Positions 24,009-31,621 of a DNA stretch of 46,494 nt are shown one piece after another. Every line of letters starts with the position of its first letter. Within the stretch, counting starts at the first letter, position 1. The notes below the pieces were generated by a model that had not been told where the DNA came from, did no database searches, and saw only the letters and a list, made by a program, of their open reading frames with translations. The stretch comes from Bdellovibrio sp. (lineage in GTDB: Bacteria; Bdellovibrionota; Bdellovibrionia; Bdellovibrionales; Bdellovibrionaceae), in assembly GCA_014376435.1 (NCBI GenBank), contig JACMRL010000030.1, positions 1-46,494 on the forward strand, read 5' to 3'. The position numbers and the translations under genes are program-made.

Positions 24009-25070
24009 ATGAAGTCCTCATTCTATCAGTACTCATTTGAAAGTTTGAGAAAGTATCTTGCAGACTTTGGATGCCGAGCAGATCAGGCGCGACTACTTTT
24101 TAATTGGCATTATAAAAAAAATAAAACGACTCCTTGTGAAATCAACGGCTTATCAGCTTATACAAAAAAAATTATTTATTCAAGCCTTTCCTTCGATCTT
24201 CCGGTAATGGATCACGTTCAAATTTCTGAAGATCTGACCGTTAAATTTCTTTTTTCTTTTCAAGATGGAAAAAAAGTAGAAACAGTTTTAATTCCGTTTA
24301 ATCAAAAATACACAGTTTGTTTGTCGTCCCAAGTGGGTTGCGCCATGAATTGTGCTTTTTGTTATACGGGCACGCAAGGCTTGACCCGAAGCTTAAAAAC
24401 AGAAGAAATCGTGGGCCAGTTTTTAGCCGCGCAAACTTGGCTTACATTAAATAGACCCGACGATGATCGAATTTTGAATGTGGTTTTCATGGGACAGGGC
24501 GAACCTTTACATAATTTTGACAATGTGAAAACGGCGGTCGAAATTATGCTTTCGCAGAATGGTCTTAGTTTGGCCGATCATAAAATTACAATTTCAACTT
24601 CAGGATATTTGCCGGGTCTGCTGCGTTGGAAAAACGAAATGCCTTCGGTGAACATAGCACTTTCTTTACATTCACCAATCGACGAAAAACGAAGTCAGCT
24701 GATCCCTATCAATCGAAAATACCCGTTAAAAGATGTGATTCCGTTAATAGAAGAATTTCCGCAGGGAAAAAAGCGATTTGTAACTTACGAATATTTATTG
24801 ATCCGTGACTTTAATGATTCAGAAGAAGATGCTCTGCAGACCGCAAAACTTTTAGAAGGCACAAAGGCGTTTGTGAATTTGATTCCATTTAATCCTTTTC
24901 CCGGAACCAAATGGCAGCGGCCCACCGACGAAAAAGTTCAAAAATTTCACCAGATTATTGAATCTTATCGAATTCCGGTCACGATCAGAACAACCAAGGG
25001 CGATCAAATTCTGGCCGCTTGCGGGCAGCTGAAAAGTTCTGAACGAAACGACGCAAAGACAGCCCTTTAA
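24009..25070 (+). CDS. rlmN: 23S rRNA/tRNA adenine-C2 methyltransferase RlmN
   Basis: A 353-residue radical SAM methyl synthase. It methylates C2 of A2503 in 23S rRNA and A37 in some tRNAs. The cluster-binding cysteines are Cys111, Cys115 and Cys118 in CAMNCAFC, followed by VFMGQGEPLHNF near 159-170. The methyl-carrying cysteine equivalent is Cys338 in ILAACGQL near the C-terminus, so the enzyme looks complete. It overlaps the convergent glycosyltransferase by four bases. The accessory protein part at the N-terminus is shorter than in E. coli (384 residues). Confidence 0.9.
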   Translation: MKSSFYQYSFESLRKYLADFGCRADQARLLFNWHYKKNKTTPCEINGLSAYTKKIIYSSLSFDLPVMDHVQISEDLTVKFLFSFQDGKKVETVLIPFNQKYTVCLSSQVGCAMNCAFCYTGTQGLTRSLKTEEIVGQFLAAQTWLTLNRPDDDRILNVVFMGQGEPLHNFDNVKTAVEIMLSQNGLSLADHKITISTSGYLPGLLRWKNEMPSVNIALSLHSPIDEKRSQLIPINRKYPLKDVIPLIEEFPQGKKRFVTYEYLLIRDFNDSEEDALQTAKLLEGTKAFVNLIPFNPFPGTKWQRPTDEKVQKFHQIIESYRIPVTIRTTKGDQILAACGQLKSSERNDAKTAL

Positions 25071-25969
25071 TCTTTTTTTAAATCAAGATCGCCGTTCAAA
25101 AGCGCTAAATAGCTTTCGACCTCATTCACATTTTCAAAATTTTGGTGTTTCGTAAAACCTTTGAGCAAAATCTCACATCTTTTTTTCAGGCTTGTGAATA
25201 AAGATAACTTTTCATTTTCTGAAAGACTTGCATTTTTTAAATGTTTAGCGAGGGCTCGTACCCGCCATAAATCCATCGAATGGAACTGCATTGATAGTTG
25301 ATCTGCGTGCCCACCGTGTTTGATCACCAAGGGCTCGCTGATGAATCCGATGTCTTCGGTGGCGGTAATTCTTAGCCAAAGATCAAAGTCCTCGCAGACG
25401 GGAAAGCTTTCATCAAATAGCCCTACTTTATTTAACAGCGATCTTCGAACTAAAACACTCGATGGAGCTATCAGGCACATCTCTGTGCATTGTGAAAATA
25501 TTCGTCCACCCATTTTTTGATGTTTGAGGCTTTGATTAACAGGCTGGCCATTGCGAAGCCATAGCTCGTTGGAATGCACGATCGTGCAATTCTGGTTCTC
25601 AGCAAGATACTTCACTTGCAATTCAAGTTTGTTGGGAAGCCATTCATCATCTGAATCTAAAAGTGCAACCAGCTCTGAGGCAGTCGATAGTATCCCAGTA
25701 TTTCGGGCAGCACTAACCCCTTTACCAATTGTTTTTAAATATTCAACGCCATATTTTTTTGTAACCGAAAAAATATCATCTGTTGAATGATCGTCCACAA
25801 CAGTAATTTCGTAATCTTGAAATGTTTGCTTTTGTAAAGACTGCAGAGCGCGCTCAAGGAGTTGAATTCGATTTAAAACAGGAATGATAATTGACACGCG
25901 TGGCATGGGCAGGGACTTTTCTAATTTTAAGGTTGTTGCTGATTTATGGCCGACTAAGTTAATGTTCAC
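25067..25969 (-). CDS. Family 2 glycosyltransferase
   Basis: A 300-residue GT2 enzyme: VSIIIPVLNRIQLLERALQS then ITVVDDHSTDD, the LVALLDSDDEWLPNKLE DXD region, and APSSVLVRRSLLNKVGLFDE then CEDFDLWLRI. It transfers a sugar from a nucleotide donor, probably in surface polysaccharide or glycan assembly. The called start is GTG at 25969. A start at the later ATG (residue 22, just before PRVSIIIP) is an alternative and would give a more usual N-terminus; neither has a good ribosome binding site. It starts only a few bases after the lipoprotein gene's end on the same strand, so co-transcription is possible. Confidence 0.82.
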   Translation of the reverse strand: MNINLVGHKSATTLKLEKSLPMPRVSIIIPVLNRIQLLERALQSLQKQTFQDYEITVVDDHSTDDIFSVTKKYGVEYLKTIGKGVSAARNTGILSTASELVALLDSDDEWLPNKLELQVKYLAENQNCTIVHSNELWLRNGQPVNQSLKHQKMGGRIFSQCTEMCLIAPSSVLVRRSLLNKVGLFDESFPVCEDFDLWLRITATEDIGFISEPLVIKHGGHADQLSMQFHSMDLWRVRALAKHLKNASLSENEKLSLFTSLKKRCEILLKGFTKHQNFENVNEVESYLALLNGDLDLKKD

Positions 25970-25987
25970 TGGAAATTTTTGTAGAGC

Positions 25988-26248
25988 TTATTTTTTACAT
26001 TTAACAAGAAGGTTGGTGGTGCTCGATGTACTCTGAACGCCGCCCGAAACTTCATTCGAAGTATTCACAATCTGATATTTACCACCACAAGTCTCAGTAG
26101 CTTGTCCATAGCAGTACTCGATATAACTGCAACTGATAAGATGATGGGGAGTTCCGTCAGGACCGTTAATAATTTTGGTGGAGGCTGCGCATGCAGCCAA
26201 ATCTACAAGTAGAATTAAAAGTAGTATTTTTAATATGTAGTTTTTCAA
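25988..26248 (-). CDS. Small lipoprotein
   Basis: An 86-residue precursor with a lipobox LAAC; Cys20 would be lipidated after signal peptidase II cleavage of the hydrophobic MKNYILKILLLILLVDLAA leader. The mature part contains GPDGTPHHLISCSYIEYC and ETCGGKYQIVNTSNEVSGG, a small cysteine-rich pattern that recurs in short lipoproteins of unknown function. It lies immediately outside the first att-like repeat. Confidence 0.7.
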   Translation of the reverse strand: MKNYILKILLLILLVDLAACAASTKIINGPDGTPHHLISCSYIEYCYGQATETCGGKYQIVNTSNEVSGGVQSTSSTTNLLVKCKK

Positions 26249-26274
26249 AAAAGCTCCGGGTTCTAAATAGAAAT

Positions 26275-26287
26275 AATTGGCGTTCCC
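26275..26287. repeat. att-like copy of the tRNA-Glu 3' end (13 bp)
   Basis: AATTGGCGTTCCC matches exactly the tRNA-Glu 3' end and its flank at 34499-34510 and is in the same orientation as the copies at 29.00 and 31.27 kb. The 13-bp match alone is weak; its place at the left edge of the accessory block makes it credible as a decayed att site. Confidence 0.45.
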
Positions 26288-26537
26288 CCAATGCGAAAAA
26301 CTACGAATTAGGGTTTCGGATTACGCTTATCTGATGAGTGCTTGATTCTATTGCTCTAGTCAAATTGTTTCTATTTTGTTACAGCCCCATTTTTAACCAA
26401 AATCCCTGTTTCAAATAGTGTAATCAGGAAGGAGCCAACTGTTAGGTTATCAACGCGCCGTCCAGGTTTTGAAAAGCCTTATTGACCTTGTCGTTACGTC
26501 AAACTCCATGATGAACTTTACGGGAGGGAATTCAAAT

Positions 26538-28073
26538 ATGCTTTCAATCGGAACTTTTGCAAAAACAGCCAATGTGTCAGCTCGTACGATTAGATATTAC
26601 GAGTCTATTGGCCTTTTGCCAAAGTCTCTTCGGGGTGAAAACAACTACAGATACTATGACCAAAAGTGGCTTGAAACGGTGGGCCATATTAGGGATTTGC
26701 AAAGTTTGGGATTTAGTCTTGATGATATCAAGCTGATTATTCACTTTTCAGACTCCGAACTCGGCTCTCACCTTCGCGACAAACTTTTGGAATTAGATCA
26801 AGAGTCTATCCATCTCGATGAACGTAAAAAGCGAATCAAGAATCTCCTCTCCGTAGCAAAAAAAATTGAAACTGGTGCATGTCTCACCGAAACGGAAAGG
26901 AATCTTTTTATGGAAAATATGAGGGAAGAAGTTATTAAGGGTCTTCAAAGTCAATACCGCACGGTAAGTGATTCAACGATGGCTTACCTAAATCGCGACG
27001 GATGGCTTCATAGTCACCCGCAAATAGGGGATTTTATTGATGGCGTAAAAAAGTGCGTCGAGTTTGCTCGAAGTAAAAAGTTAACTTTGGGAACGGCGCG
27101 TGGAAGTGCTCCGGCCAGCATGTCACTTTTTGGACTTGGATTTTCTGGAGTTGATCCGCTCAAATATGAAATGATCCCGGAACGGTTATCAACACAAGTT
27201 CCTTTCTTTCATATCGATGTTGAGTACGAGAGCGGCCAAGAGTTTGTTGATTTCTGCCGCGAAGTGAACAAAACGCTTCCATACGGCGAGGTTCAGGCGT
27301 TTAAGATGCCTTTGATTGATATTGTCCAGAACACCCATAGAGCGGTGGGGCAAATCATTAACTACGATTCGATTGATGATGATTCCGATACTGTGCTGAA
27401 TCCATTTAAGCAGCTTGATCTTGAAAAGATATTTCAATTCGATTTTTCAGAAGATGCTTTGGTGATGAATTATGAAAAATTTAAGTCTGAATATTTAGGA
27501 CTATGTAAAATAACGGAACATTTTAATGGGCAAAAATTTTTCGACTTTAGGGATATTATCAATGTCACAGCGATTTGGCGACCTCATTGCCAAGAGATCA
27601 TCGACCGGATCGAACTTTATAAAAAAGCAAAATTAGAACCGTTTTCTTACGGCTTTCTTTCAGATAAAATTGAAAATTGGCTTAAGCCGAATTACGGTCG
27701 CATCATTTATCATGAAGATTTAATAAAAATTATATCTGAATACTCTGGTTGGGAATTGGCGCGAAGTAATTCGCTTCGCCGTGTATGTATGAACCCAGAT
27801 AAGCTTGATATTCGGGATCAAAACGCTGACTGGATTGAATTTCAAAAAATAGCCCCGAAGCCCGTTGTCGATTTAGTTGCCGAAGAAAGTAAATGGGCTT
27901 TTTGCCTTCCACATGCGATTTCATTTGCGAAGTTTACGAAACAGACCGCCGTTCTTAAGTCTTTACACAAAGACGAATATTTTACAGAAATTGCGCGTTT
28001 CGAACAGAAACATGGCTTTCGTTGGGATGATATTGGAATTCGTATGAAGGGTGTGTCATTGCATCAGGGTTAA
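26538..28073 (+). CDS. MerR regulator fused to a DNA polymerase III alpha-like core
   Basis: A 511-residue protein of two parts. Residues 1-72 are a MerR winged helix (SIGTFAKTANVSARTIRYYE, GLLPKSLRGENNYRYY, LGFSLDDIKLII), followed to about 140 by the usual dimerisation helix. From about 150 the sequence follows bacterial C-family polymerase: TLGTARGSAPAS (PVGPGRGSAAGS), FSGVDPLKYEMIPERL, FHIDVE at the PDxDxD catalytic site, FRDIINVTAIWRPH, YGRIIYHEDLIKI (YGVIVYQEQVM), NSLRRV (LLRRAM) and AFCLPHAISFAKFTKQTAVL (GFNKSHAAAYALVSYQTAYL). The PHP, beta-binding and OB parts are absent. Of the catalytic aspartates only Asp227 clearly remains (His225 and Glu229 replace the others), so polymerase activity is unlikely. 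The frame extends upstream, but GGGAGG before the ATG at 26538 and the start of the MerR domain decide the start. Confidence 0.82.
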   Translation: MLSIGTFAKTANVSARTIRYYESIGLLPKSLRGENNYRYYDQKWLETVGHIRDLQSLGFSLDDIKLIIHFSDSELGSHLRDKLLELDQESIHLDERKKRIKNLLSVAKKIETGACLTETERNLFMENMREEVIKGLQSQYRTVSDSTMAYLNRDGWLHSHPQIGDFIDGVKKCVEFARSKKLTLGTARGSAPASMSLFGLGFSGVDPLKYEMIPERLSTQVPFFHIDVEYESGQEFVDFCREVNKTLPYGEVQAFKMPLIDIVQNTHRAVGQIINYDSIDDDSDTVLNPFKQLDLEKIFQFDFSEDALVMNYEKFKSEYLGLCKITEHFNGQKFFDFRDIINVTAIWRPHCQEIIDRIELYKKAKLEPFSYGFLSDKIENWLKPNYGRIIYHEDLIKIISEYSGWELARSNSLRRVCMNPDKLDIRDQNADWIEFQKIAPKPVVDLVAEESKWAFCLPHAISFAKFTKQTAVLKSLHKDEYFTEIARFEQKHGFRWDDIGIRMKGVSLHQG

Positions 28074-28241
28074 TGCAGGCACCGTATAAAATATTTTGAG
28101 TAAAATTAGGCGTATTTTTTTCATACTCGGAGGGTCGATCACTTTGACCGATCTGCCTCCCTAAAGCCATTTTAAAACTAACTATGGGTTTGCAGCAGAC
28201 CACCGTGGGGAATCAGCTGTCATTCAGGATTCTACCCATTA

Positions 28242-28586
28242 ATGTTTAAAGATATTGACTCGTACCCACACATAGGGTACAATTATAAAGGGCAGTTAGT
28301 AATGGATGTGGTGGATCTTTCAAAAGTAGAAAAGCAGCTTAAAAAGATTCCTCAAGAAATTGTATTCAGATTGATGAGATGGACTCGGACCATTCAGGAG
28401 TTTGGACTTAGCGAGGCTCGCAAGGTTAAGGGCTATCATGACGAACCATTGAAGGGTTTGCGGCAGGGCCAACGATCGGTGCGACTAGGTATTAAGTGGC
28501 GAGCAATTTACTCACTTTCGAAAACTAACGAATTTAATATTTTTAAGATTGCGGAGGTAACACCACATGACTACCGGACGAAGTAA
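28242..28586 (+). CDS. higB: HigB/RelE-family toxin
   Basis: A 114-residue protein of the RelE/ParE mRNA-interferase superfamily: VDLSKVEKQLKKIPQEIVF, then YHDEPLKGLRQGQRSVRLG, WRAIYSL and the C-terminal IAEVTPHDYR, which is typical of HigB-like toxins that cleave mRNA on the ribosome. The antitoxin gene follows and overlaps by 20 bases, in the toxin-first order of higBA. The start at 28242 lacks a clear ribosome binding site; translation could begin at the internal ATG around residue 21. It lies in the same att-bounded segment as the MerR-PolIII-alpha gene. Confidence 0.8.
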   Translation: MFKDIDSYPHIGYNYKGQLVMDVVDLSKVEKQLKKIPQEIVFRLMRWTRTIQEFGLSEARKVKGYHDEPLKGLRQGQRSVRLGIKWRAIYSLSKTNEFNIFKIAEVTPHDYRTK

Positions 28587-28884
28587 ACAAATTAAGTTTG
28601 GATTAAAGGAACTTGAAAAAAAATTTGGTCTTTTAACGTTCGGTCGCCTTCTTGAATCACATCGCCTTGCGGAAGAAATATCACAAACTGCGATGGCTAA
28701 AAAAATAAAAATTTCTCGTCAAAAGTTGAATGACTTTGAGCATGGCCGGAGATTTCCAAGTCTTGGCGCTGCGGCTAGCATGGCTGAGGCGCTTGGCGAA
28801 CATGCTGCAACTTGGGTTTCCGTCGTGATCGAGGAAATGCTTCGCGAAGAAAATTTAGAATTTAAAGTTACTTTGGCAGGTTAA
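28567..28884 (+). CDS. higA: HigA-type XRE antitoxin
   Basis: A 105-residue helix-turn-helix protein. The XRE/Cro-like motif is at about residues 35-65 (EISQTAMAKKIKISRQKLND and FEHGRRFPSLGAA). It would neutralise the overlapping toxin and repress the operon. Its ATG lies inside the last codons of higB, preceded by GGAGG within the toxin gene, so a good supply of antitoxin is favoured. Confidence 0.82.
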   Translation: MTTGRSKQIKFGLKELEKKFGLLTFGRLLESHRLAEEISQTAMAKKIKISRQKLNDFEHGRRFPSLGAAASMAEALGEHAATWVSVVIEEMLREENLEFKVTLAG

Positions 28885-28997
28885 ATTTATCTCCGCTTGA
28901 TTTGCAACAGGCTTTTGAGTGTATGTTGACTTCGCCAATTTAGAATCAGCACCATTTCCGAATACGCTTTATAATTTTTTTGTGTTTTTTGGACTTG

Positions 28998-29014
28998 GAA
29001 AAAATTGGCGTTCC
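28998..29014. repeat. att-like copy of the tRNA-Glu 3' end (17 bp)
   Basis: GAAAAAATTGGCGTTCC is identical to 34493-34509, covering six bases of tRNA downstream flank through the CCA end into the acceptor stem. It separates segment A (MerR-PolIII-alpha, higBA) from segment B. The surrounding 28885-29189 holds no convincing gene. Confidence 0.65.
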
Positions 29015-29189
29015 TTTCTGGGGCGTCTTAGAACTGAGATCCTTTGTTATGCCATCTTATCTCAAGCTTGGTATTATCTGGGTCCATCACGAAAAAACTA
29101 ACAAAATGTTTCTAGCCTTTTTTTCTGTGCGCTTTGGCTAAACAGGGCGATTTTAAATCGACGTGCGCAGGGCTATTGTTCAGTTTAAT

Positions 29190-29224
29190 AGAACATATGT
29201 TCTTGTTTTAAGAACATATGTTCT
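29190..29224. promoter_or_regulatory. Two identical 14-bp palindromic operators
   Basis: AGAACATATGTTCT occurs at 29190-29203 and again at 29211-29224. Each copy is a perfect palindrome and their centres are 21 bases apart, two helical turns, so two dimers would bind on one face. A further half site TAGAAC follows at about 29231. They lie immediately upstream of the winged-helix gene at 29249 and are probably its own binding sites. Confidence 0.8.
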
Positions 29225-29248
29225 ATATAATAGAACGAGAGGTAACCT

Positions 29249-29578
29249 ATGTACGCAGCTATTTTTGGAAATCCAACCGCCGAAAAAGTTCTTTTATATA
29301 TCGCCAATTATGGTGAAGGCCATACGCGAGCGATGGCCACTACATTTACCTTAAGCACCTCGCAGGTGTACCAGCAATTAATTCGTTTGGAAAAAGAAGG
29401 AATACTGGTGGCCAAGCAATCCGGACGAACAAAAGTTTTTTCAGTTAGTCCAAGGCTAGCAATAAAAAAACCACTCATGCAATTACTTGAGGCGATTCTG
29501 GCATTAGTTCCCACTGAAGATCAAAAAAAATTTTTTCGTAATCGCACTCGCCCTAGGAAAACCGGAAAAGAATTGTGA
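29249..29578 (+). CDS. Winged-helix (ArsR-like) regulator, putative antitoxin
   Basis: A 109-residue DNA-binding protein with a winged helix at about residues 8-70: AEKVLLYIANYGEGHTRAMA, STSQVYQQLIRLEKEGILVA and the wing KQSGRTKVFSVSPR. A basic tail follows. GAGAGG precedes the ATG. Twin palindromes directly upstream argue for autorepression. Its stop overlaps the GTG start of a nucleotidyltransferase gene, so the pair is coupled like wHTH-nucleotidyltransferase toxin-antitoxin modules (AbiEi/AbiEii and related). The partner relationship is inferred from layout, not from sequence identity with a named family. Confidence 0.75.
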   Translation: MYAAIFGNPTAEKVLLYIANYGEGHTRAMATTFTLSTSQVYQQLIRLEKEGILVAKQSGRTKVFSVSPRLAIKKPLMQLLEAILALVPTEDQKKFFRNRTRPRKTGKEL

Positions 29579-30117
29579 AGATTGGTCCCAAAACTTCACG
29601 TCTCGAGTTAGCCGCTTTGATTACGGAAGCCTTAGCAAAGCAGGGCATTCAAACTTGTTTGGTCGGTGGGGGAGTCGTCTCTATTTATACAGACAACGAA
29701 TATGAATCTAAGGATCTTGATTTTATCTCGCCCGCTGAACATAAAAAAATTATAGCGGTGATGGAAAATCTAGGATTTGAGCGCGAAGGCAAAAATTTTT
29801 ATCATAAATTCATCGAATTAAGTGTTGAATTTCCGGCGGGCCCGATCGGTATCGGCGATCGGGTGCCGGTAAAGCCTGCAGGTAAAATTAAAGTCGGAAA
29901 AACTGAGGTTATATTATTATCGCCGACCCAGTCCGTAATGGATCGTCTGGCATGGTTTTATTTTAACAACGATCGCCAATGTTTAGACCAGGCCGTGATG
30001 GTTGCACACAGGCATCCAATAAAATTAAGCGAAGTAAAAAAATGGTCTCTTGAAGAAGGCCAAGAAGACAAATTTGAAATATTTCTGAATATCTTAAAAT
30101 TAAAAAAAAATAAGTAA
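29575..30117 (+). CDS. Nucleotidyltransferase-fold protein, putative toxin
   Basis: A 180-residue protein with a minimal nucleotidyltransferase motif: CLVGGGVVSIYTDNEYESKD then DLDF, giving the GG...S at 31-36 and catalytic-type Asp47 and Asp49. The third acidic residue is probably Glu or Asp in the strand ELSVEFPAG near 83-90. The C-terminal half (LLSPTQSVMDRLAWFYF) resembles the helical part of DUF6036/AbiEii-type proteins. Such enzymes in toxin-antitoxin systems add nucleotides to tRNA or other targets. The start is GTG at 29575 inside the upstream stop, so production depends on the regulator's translation. Confidence 0.75.
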   Translation: MKIGPKTSRLELAALITEALAKQGIQTCLVGGGVVSIYTDNEYESKDLDFISPAEHKKIIAVMENLGFEREGKNFYHKFIELSVEFPAGPIGIGDRVPVKPAGKIKVGKTEVILLSPTQSVMDRLAWFYFNNDRQCLDQAVMVAHRHPIKLSEVKKWSLEEGQEDKFEIFLNILKLKKNK

Positions 30118-30119
30118 AT

Positions 30120-30227
30120 GTGAGTGTTGCTGATTTTTTTGCAAAAGAAATTTGGCGTACTCAATATGAAGAACTAAGAGTTAGTGTTTCCGAATACGCT
30201 GTTATTTTAAATTCCAAATATAAGTAG
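30120..30227 (+). CDS. 35-residue ORF coupled to the nucleotidyltransferase
   Basis: A GTG two bases after the nucleotidyltransferase stop opens a 35-codon frame (VSVADFFAKEIWRTQYEELR and VSVSEYAVILNSKYK) ending with TAG at 30225-30227. The composition is protein-like and the spacing is that of an operon. It could be a third component or the N-terminal stub of a truncated gene. It overlaps the 3' end of the GNAT remnant on the other strand. No family is recognised. Confidence 0.35.
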   Translation: MSVADFFAKEIWRTQYEELRVSVSEYAVILNSKYK

Positions 30228-30732
30228 AAGTTATATATCTCGTTCCAGCAAAATCAACGTGATCGTTTTCAATTTAAATTCCGCCATGTCGTCCATAAAA
30301 AAATCGTGCACCCTTGTTGCTTTCGAATACGGAAACCGTCATTTTTTCTTTAGACTTTTCTTTTAATTCTTTAACTCCATATTCAAAAAGCATCGTTCCT
30401 AGCCCTAATTTTTGATAGGCTTCCAGCAAGTAGATAGCCTGAAGTTCGCAGTCAGCATCAACTTTAGGTTCTCTGTTTTTACCAAAGCAAGCGAAGCCAA
30501 CAATCTCGTTAGTTAAATTGTTTTCGGCAACAATGCAGCTAAGGTCTATGCTTTCGACAAGCCTTTTGGCGCGTGGAAGCTGCTGATCTATCGTAATTAT
30601 TTTTAAAAAATCTTGATTTATGAATCCGCGGTATGTTGTTTGCCAAGATTGTGCATTAATAAAGGCTACACTCGAGGCATCATCGCTGGTTGCTTTTCGG
30701 ATCAAAAATTTAGAAGAATTTAACTTAGTCAT
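30202..30732 (-). pseudogene. GNAT acetyltransferase with a premature stop
   Basis: A GNAT protein begins at the ATG 30732 (MTKLNSSKFLIRKATSDDAS), within the end of the kinase gene (ATGACTAA overlap). It contains the acetyl-CoA loop KLGLGTMLFEYG and ARFFYGRHGG. The frame then meets TAA at 30276-30274, but continues beyond it as IENDHVDFAGTRYITSTYIW, which is the normal final strand pair of GNAT enzymes, ending at 30202. So the last two strands are cut off by one nonsense codon. The truncated form may be non-functional; a sequencing error is the alternative. The frame also extends upstream of 30732, but that part is not GNAT-like. Confidence 0.65.
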
Positions 30733-31219
30733 TTTTGACCTCGATAACTGTTGCGCCTTCGTTGCTCGTCGGGGGTTCGTAATCTTTCGAGATGATGTCG
30801 AAGTCGTCATCTGAGAAGGTGAAAGAGAAAATATTTTGCGGCTTATTTTTGTTTCTTTCTCGAACGCGCTCTCGGCACACTTCTATTGGCACAGAAATTT
30901 GGTAAATTTCCAAATCAGCATTAGCTGCTTGAGTAAATTTCTGAAGCCCTGCTCGGCCTTTTGGGCTGTTCACTCCGAAATCGAAAACTACAGGAACTTC
31001 TAAGTGAAGAGCTTGTTGCGCCACTTCAAAGATGCGATCGCGAATACCTGTGTAATATTTTGCATAAACCTCATGGCTTCCAATAGGTACGCCTAAACTA
31101 GCGATCCACTGATCTGTTGAAAAGAATAGAGCCTGCTTTTCTTTGGCGAGCTTTCTTGCCCGAGTTGTTTTTCCAGAGCCGATTTGTCCGGCTATCGCGT
31201 AGATTATTTTATTAATCAT
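30725..31219 (-). CDS. P-loop kinase-like ATPase (AAA_33 type)
   Basis: A 164-residue protein with the Walker A motif GQIGSGKTT at residues 11-19, a following STDQWIASLGVP lid/substrate region, a Walker B-like VPVVFDFGVN at about 75-84, and an arginine-rich VCRERVRERNKNKP lid near 113-126. This is the pattern of small nucleoside/zeta-toxin-like kinases. The substrate is unknown. It overlaps the GNAT start and is the first gene of that pair, transcribed opposite to the nucleotidyltransferase module. Confidence 0.72.
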   Translation of the reverse strand: MINKIIYAIAGQIGSGKTTRARKLAKEKQALFFSTDQWIASLGVPIGSHEVYAKYYTGIRDRIFEVAQQALHLEVPVVFDFGVNSPKGRAGLQKFTQAANADLEIYQISVPIEVCRERVRERNKNKPQNIFSFTFSDDDFDIISKDYEPPTSNEGATVIEVKND

Positions 31220-31621
31220 TTTTAAAGAATAAGAACTTGGTGAATTGATGTAAACGAAAGTTCGATAAAAAAATTGGCGTTCCCAAGGGGAGCTGAAAAG
31301 GCGAGCAGTGTAAAGGTATCGGTTACGGTCGTAAAAAGTTAAAAGTGTTCAATCAAATCAATCAATCCATAACAATTGCCACTCCAACGCAGATATAACA
31401 GTTCCCGCAACCAAAGATTTCCTGCAACAAAAAAATTTCTTTTAGCGACAGCCCTTGGTTTTGCCAAAAAGGGACAAGGCCGATTAAATAAATTGCGTAG
31501 GCAGCTTGCTTTACTAGCAATTGAACAAAAAAGTGCGCTTCGTTTCGTCAATTTTCGAGACATCACGTTTTATTTCGGTTACCCTTTTTACAAATAAATC
31601 TTAACTTGCTGGGAGTTTTTA
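31220..31621. other. 402-base gap with att-like repeat, no gene
   Basis: Between the kinase and the lipoprotein I see the 24-bp att-like copy at 31268-31291 and otherwise nothing I would call a gene. Overlapping frames of about 75 codons exist on both strands (31376-31597 and 31339-31566), but neither has protein-like composition or a ribosome binding site. Confidence 0.55.
31268..31291. repeat. att-like copy of the tRNA-Glu 3' end (24 bp)
   Basis: 24 consecutive bases, beginning AAAAAATTGGCGTTCCC and ending AAGGGGA, are identical to 34494-34517. This covers the downstream flank, the CCA end, the acceptor stem and the beginning of the T arm of tRNA-Glu. The repeats are direct and 3.2 kb apart. 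It is the best preserved of three upstream copies. Confidence 0.8.

Noticed and set aside
28919..29101. 60-codon plus frame
   Set aside because: It runs through the att-like repeat and has no supported start.
31339..31597. Overlapping frames of about 75 codons on both strands
   Set aside because: No ribosome binding site, no recognisable motifs and unusual composition; left as a gene-free gap.
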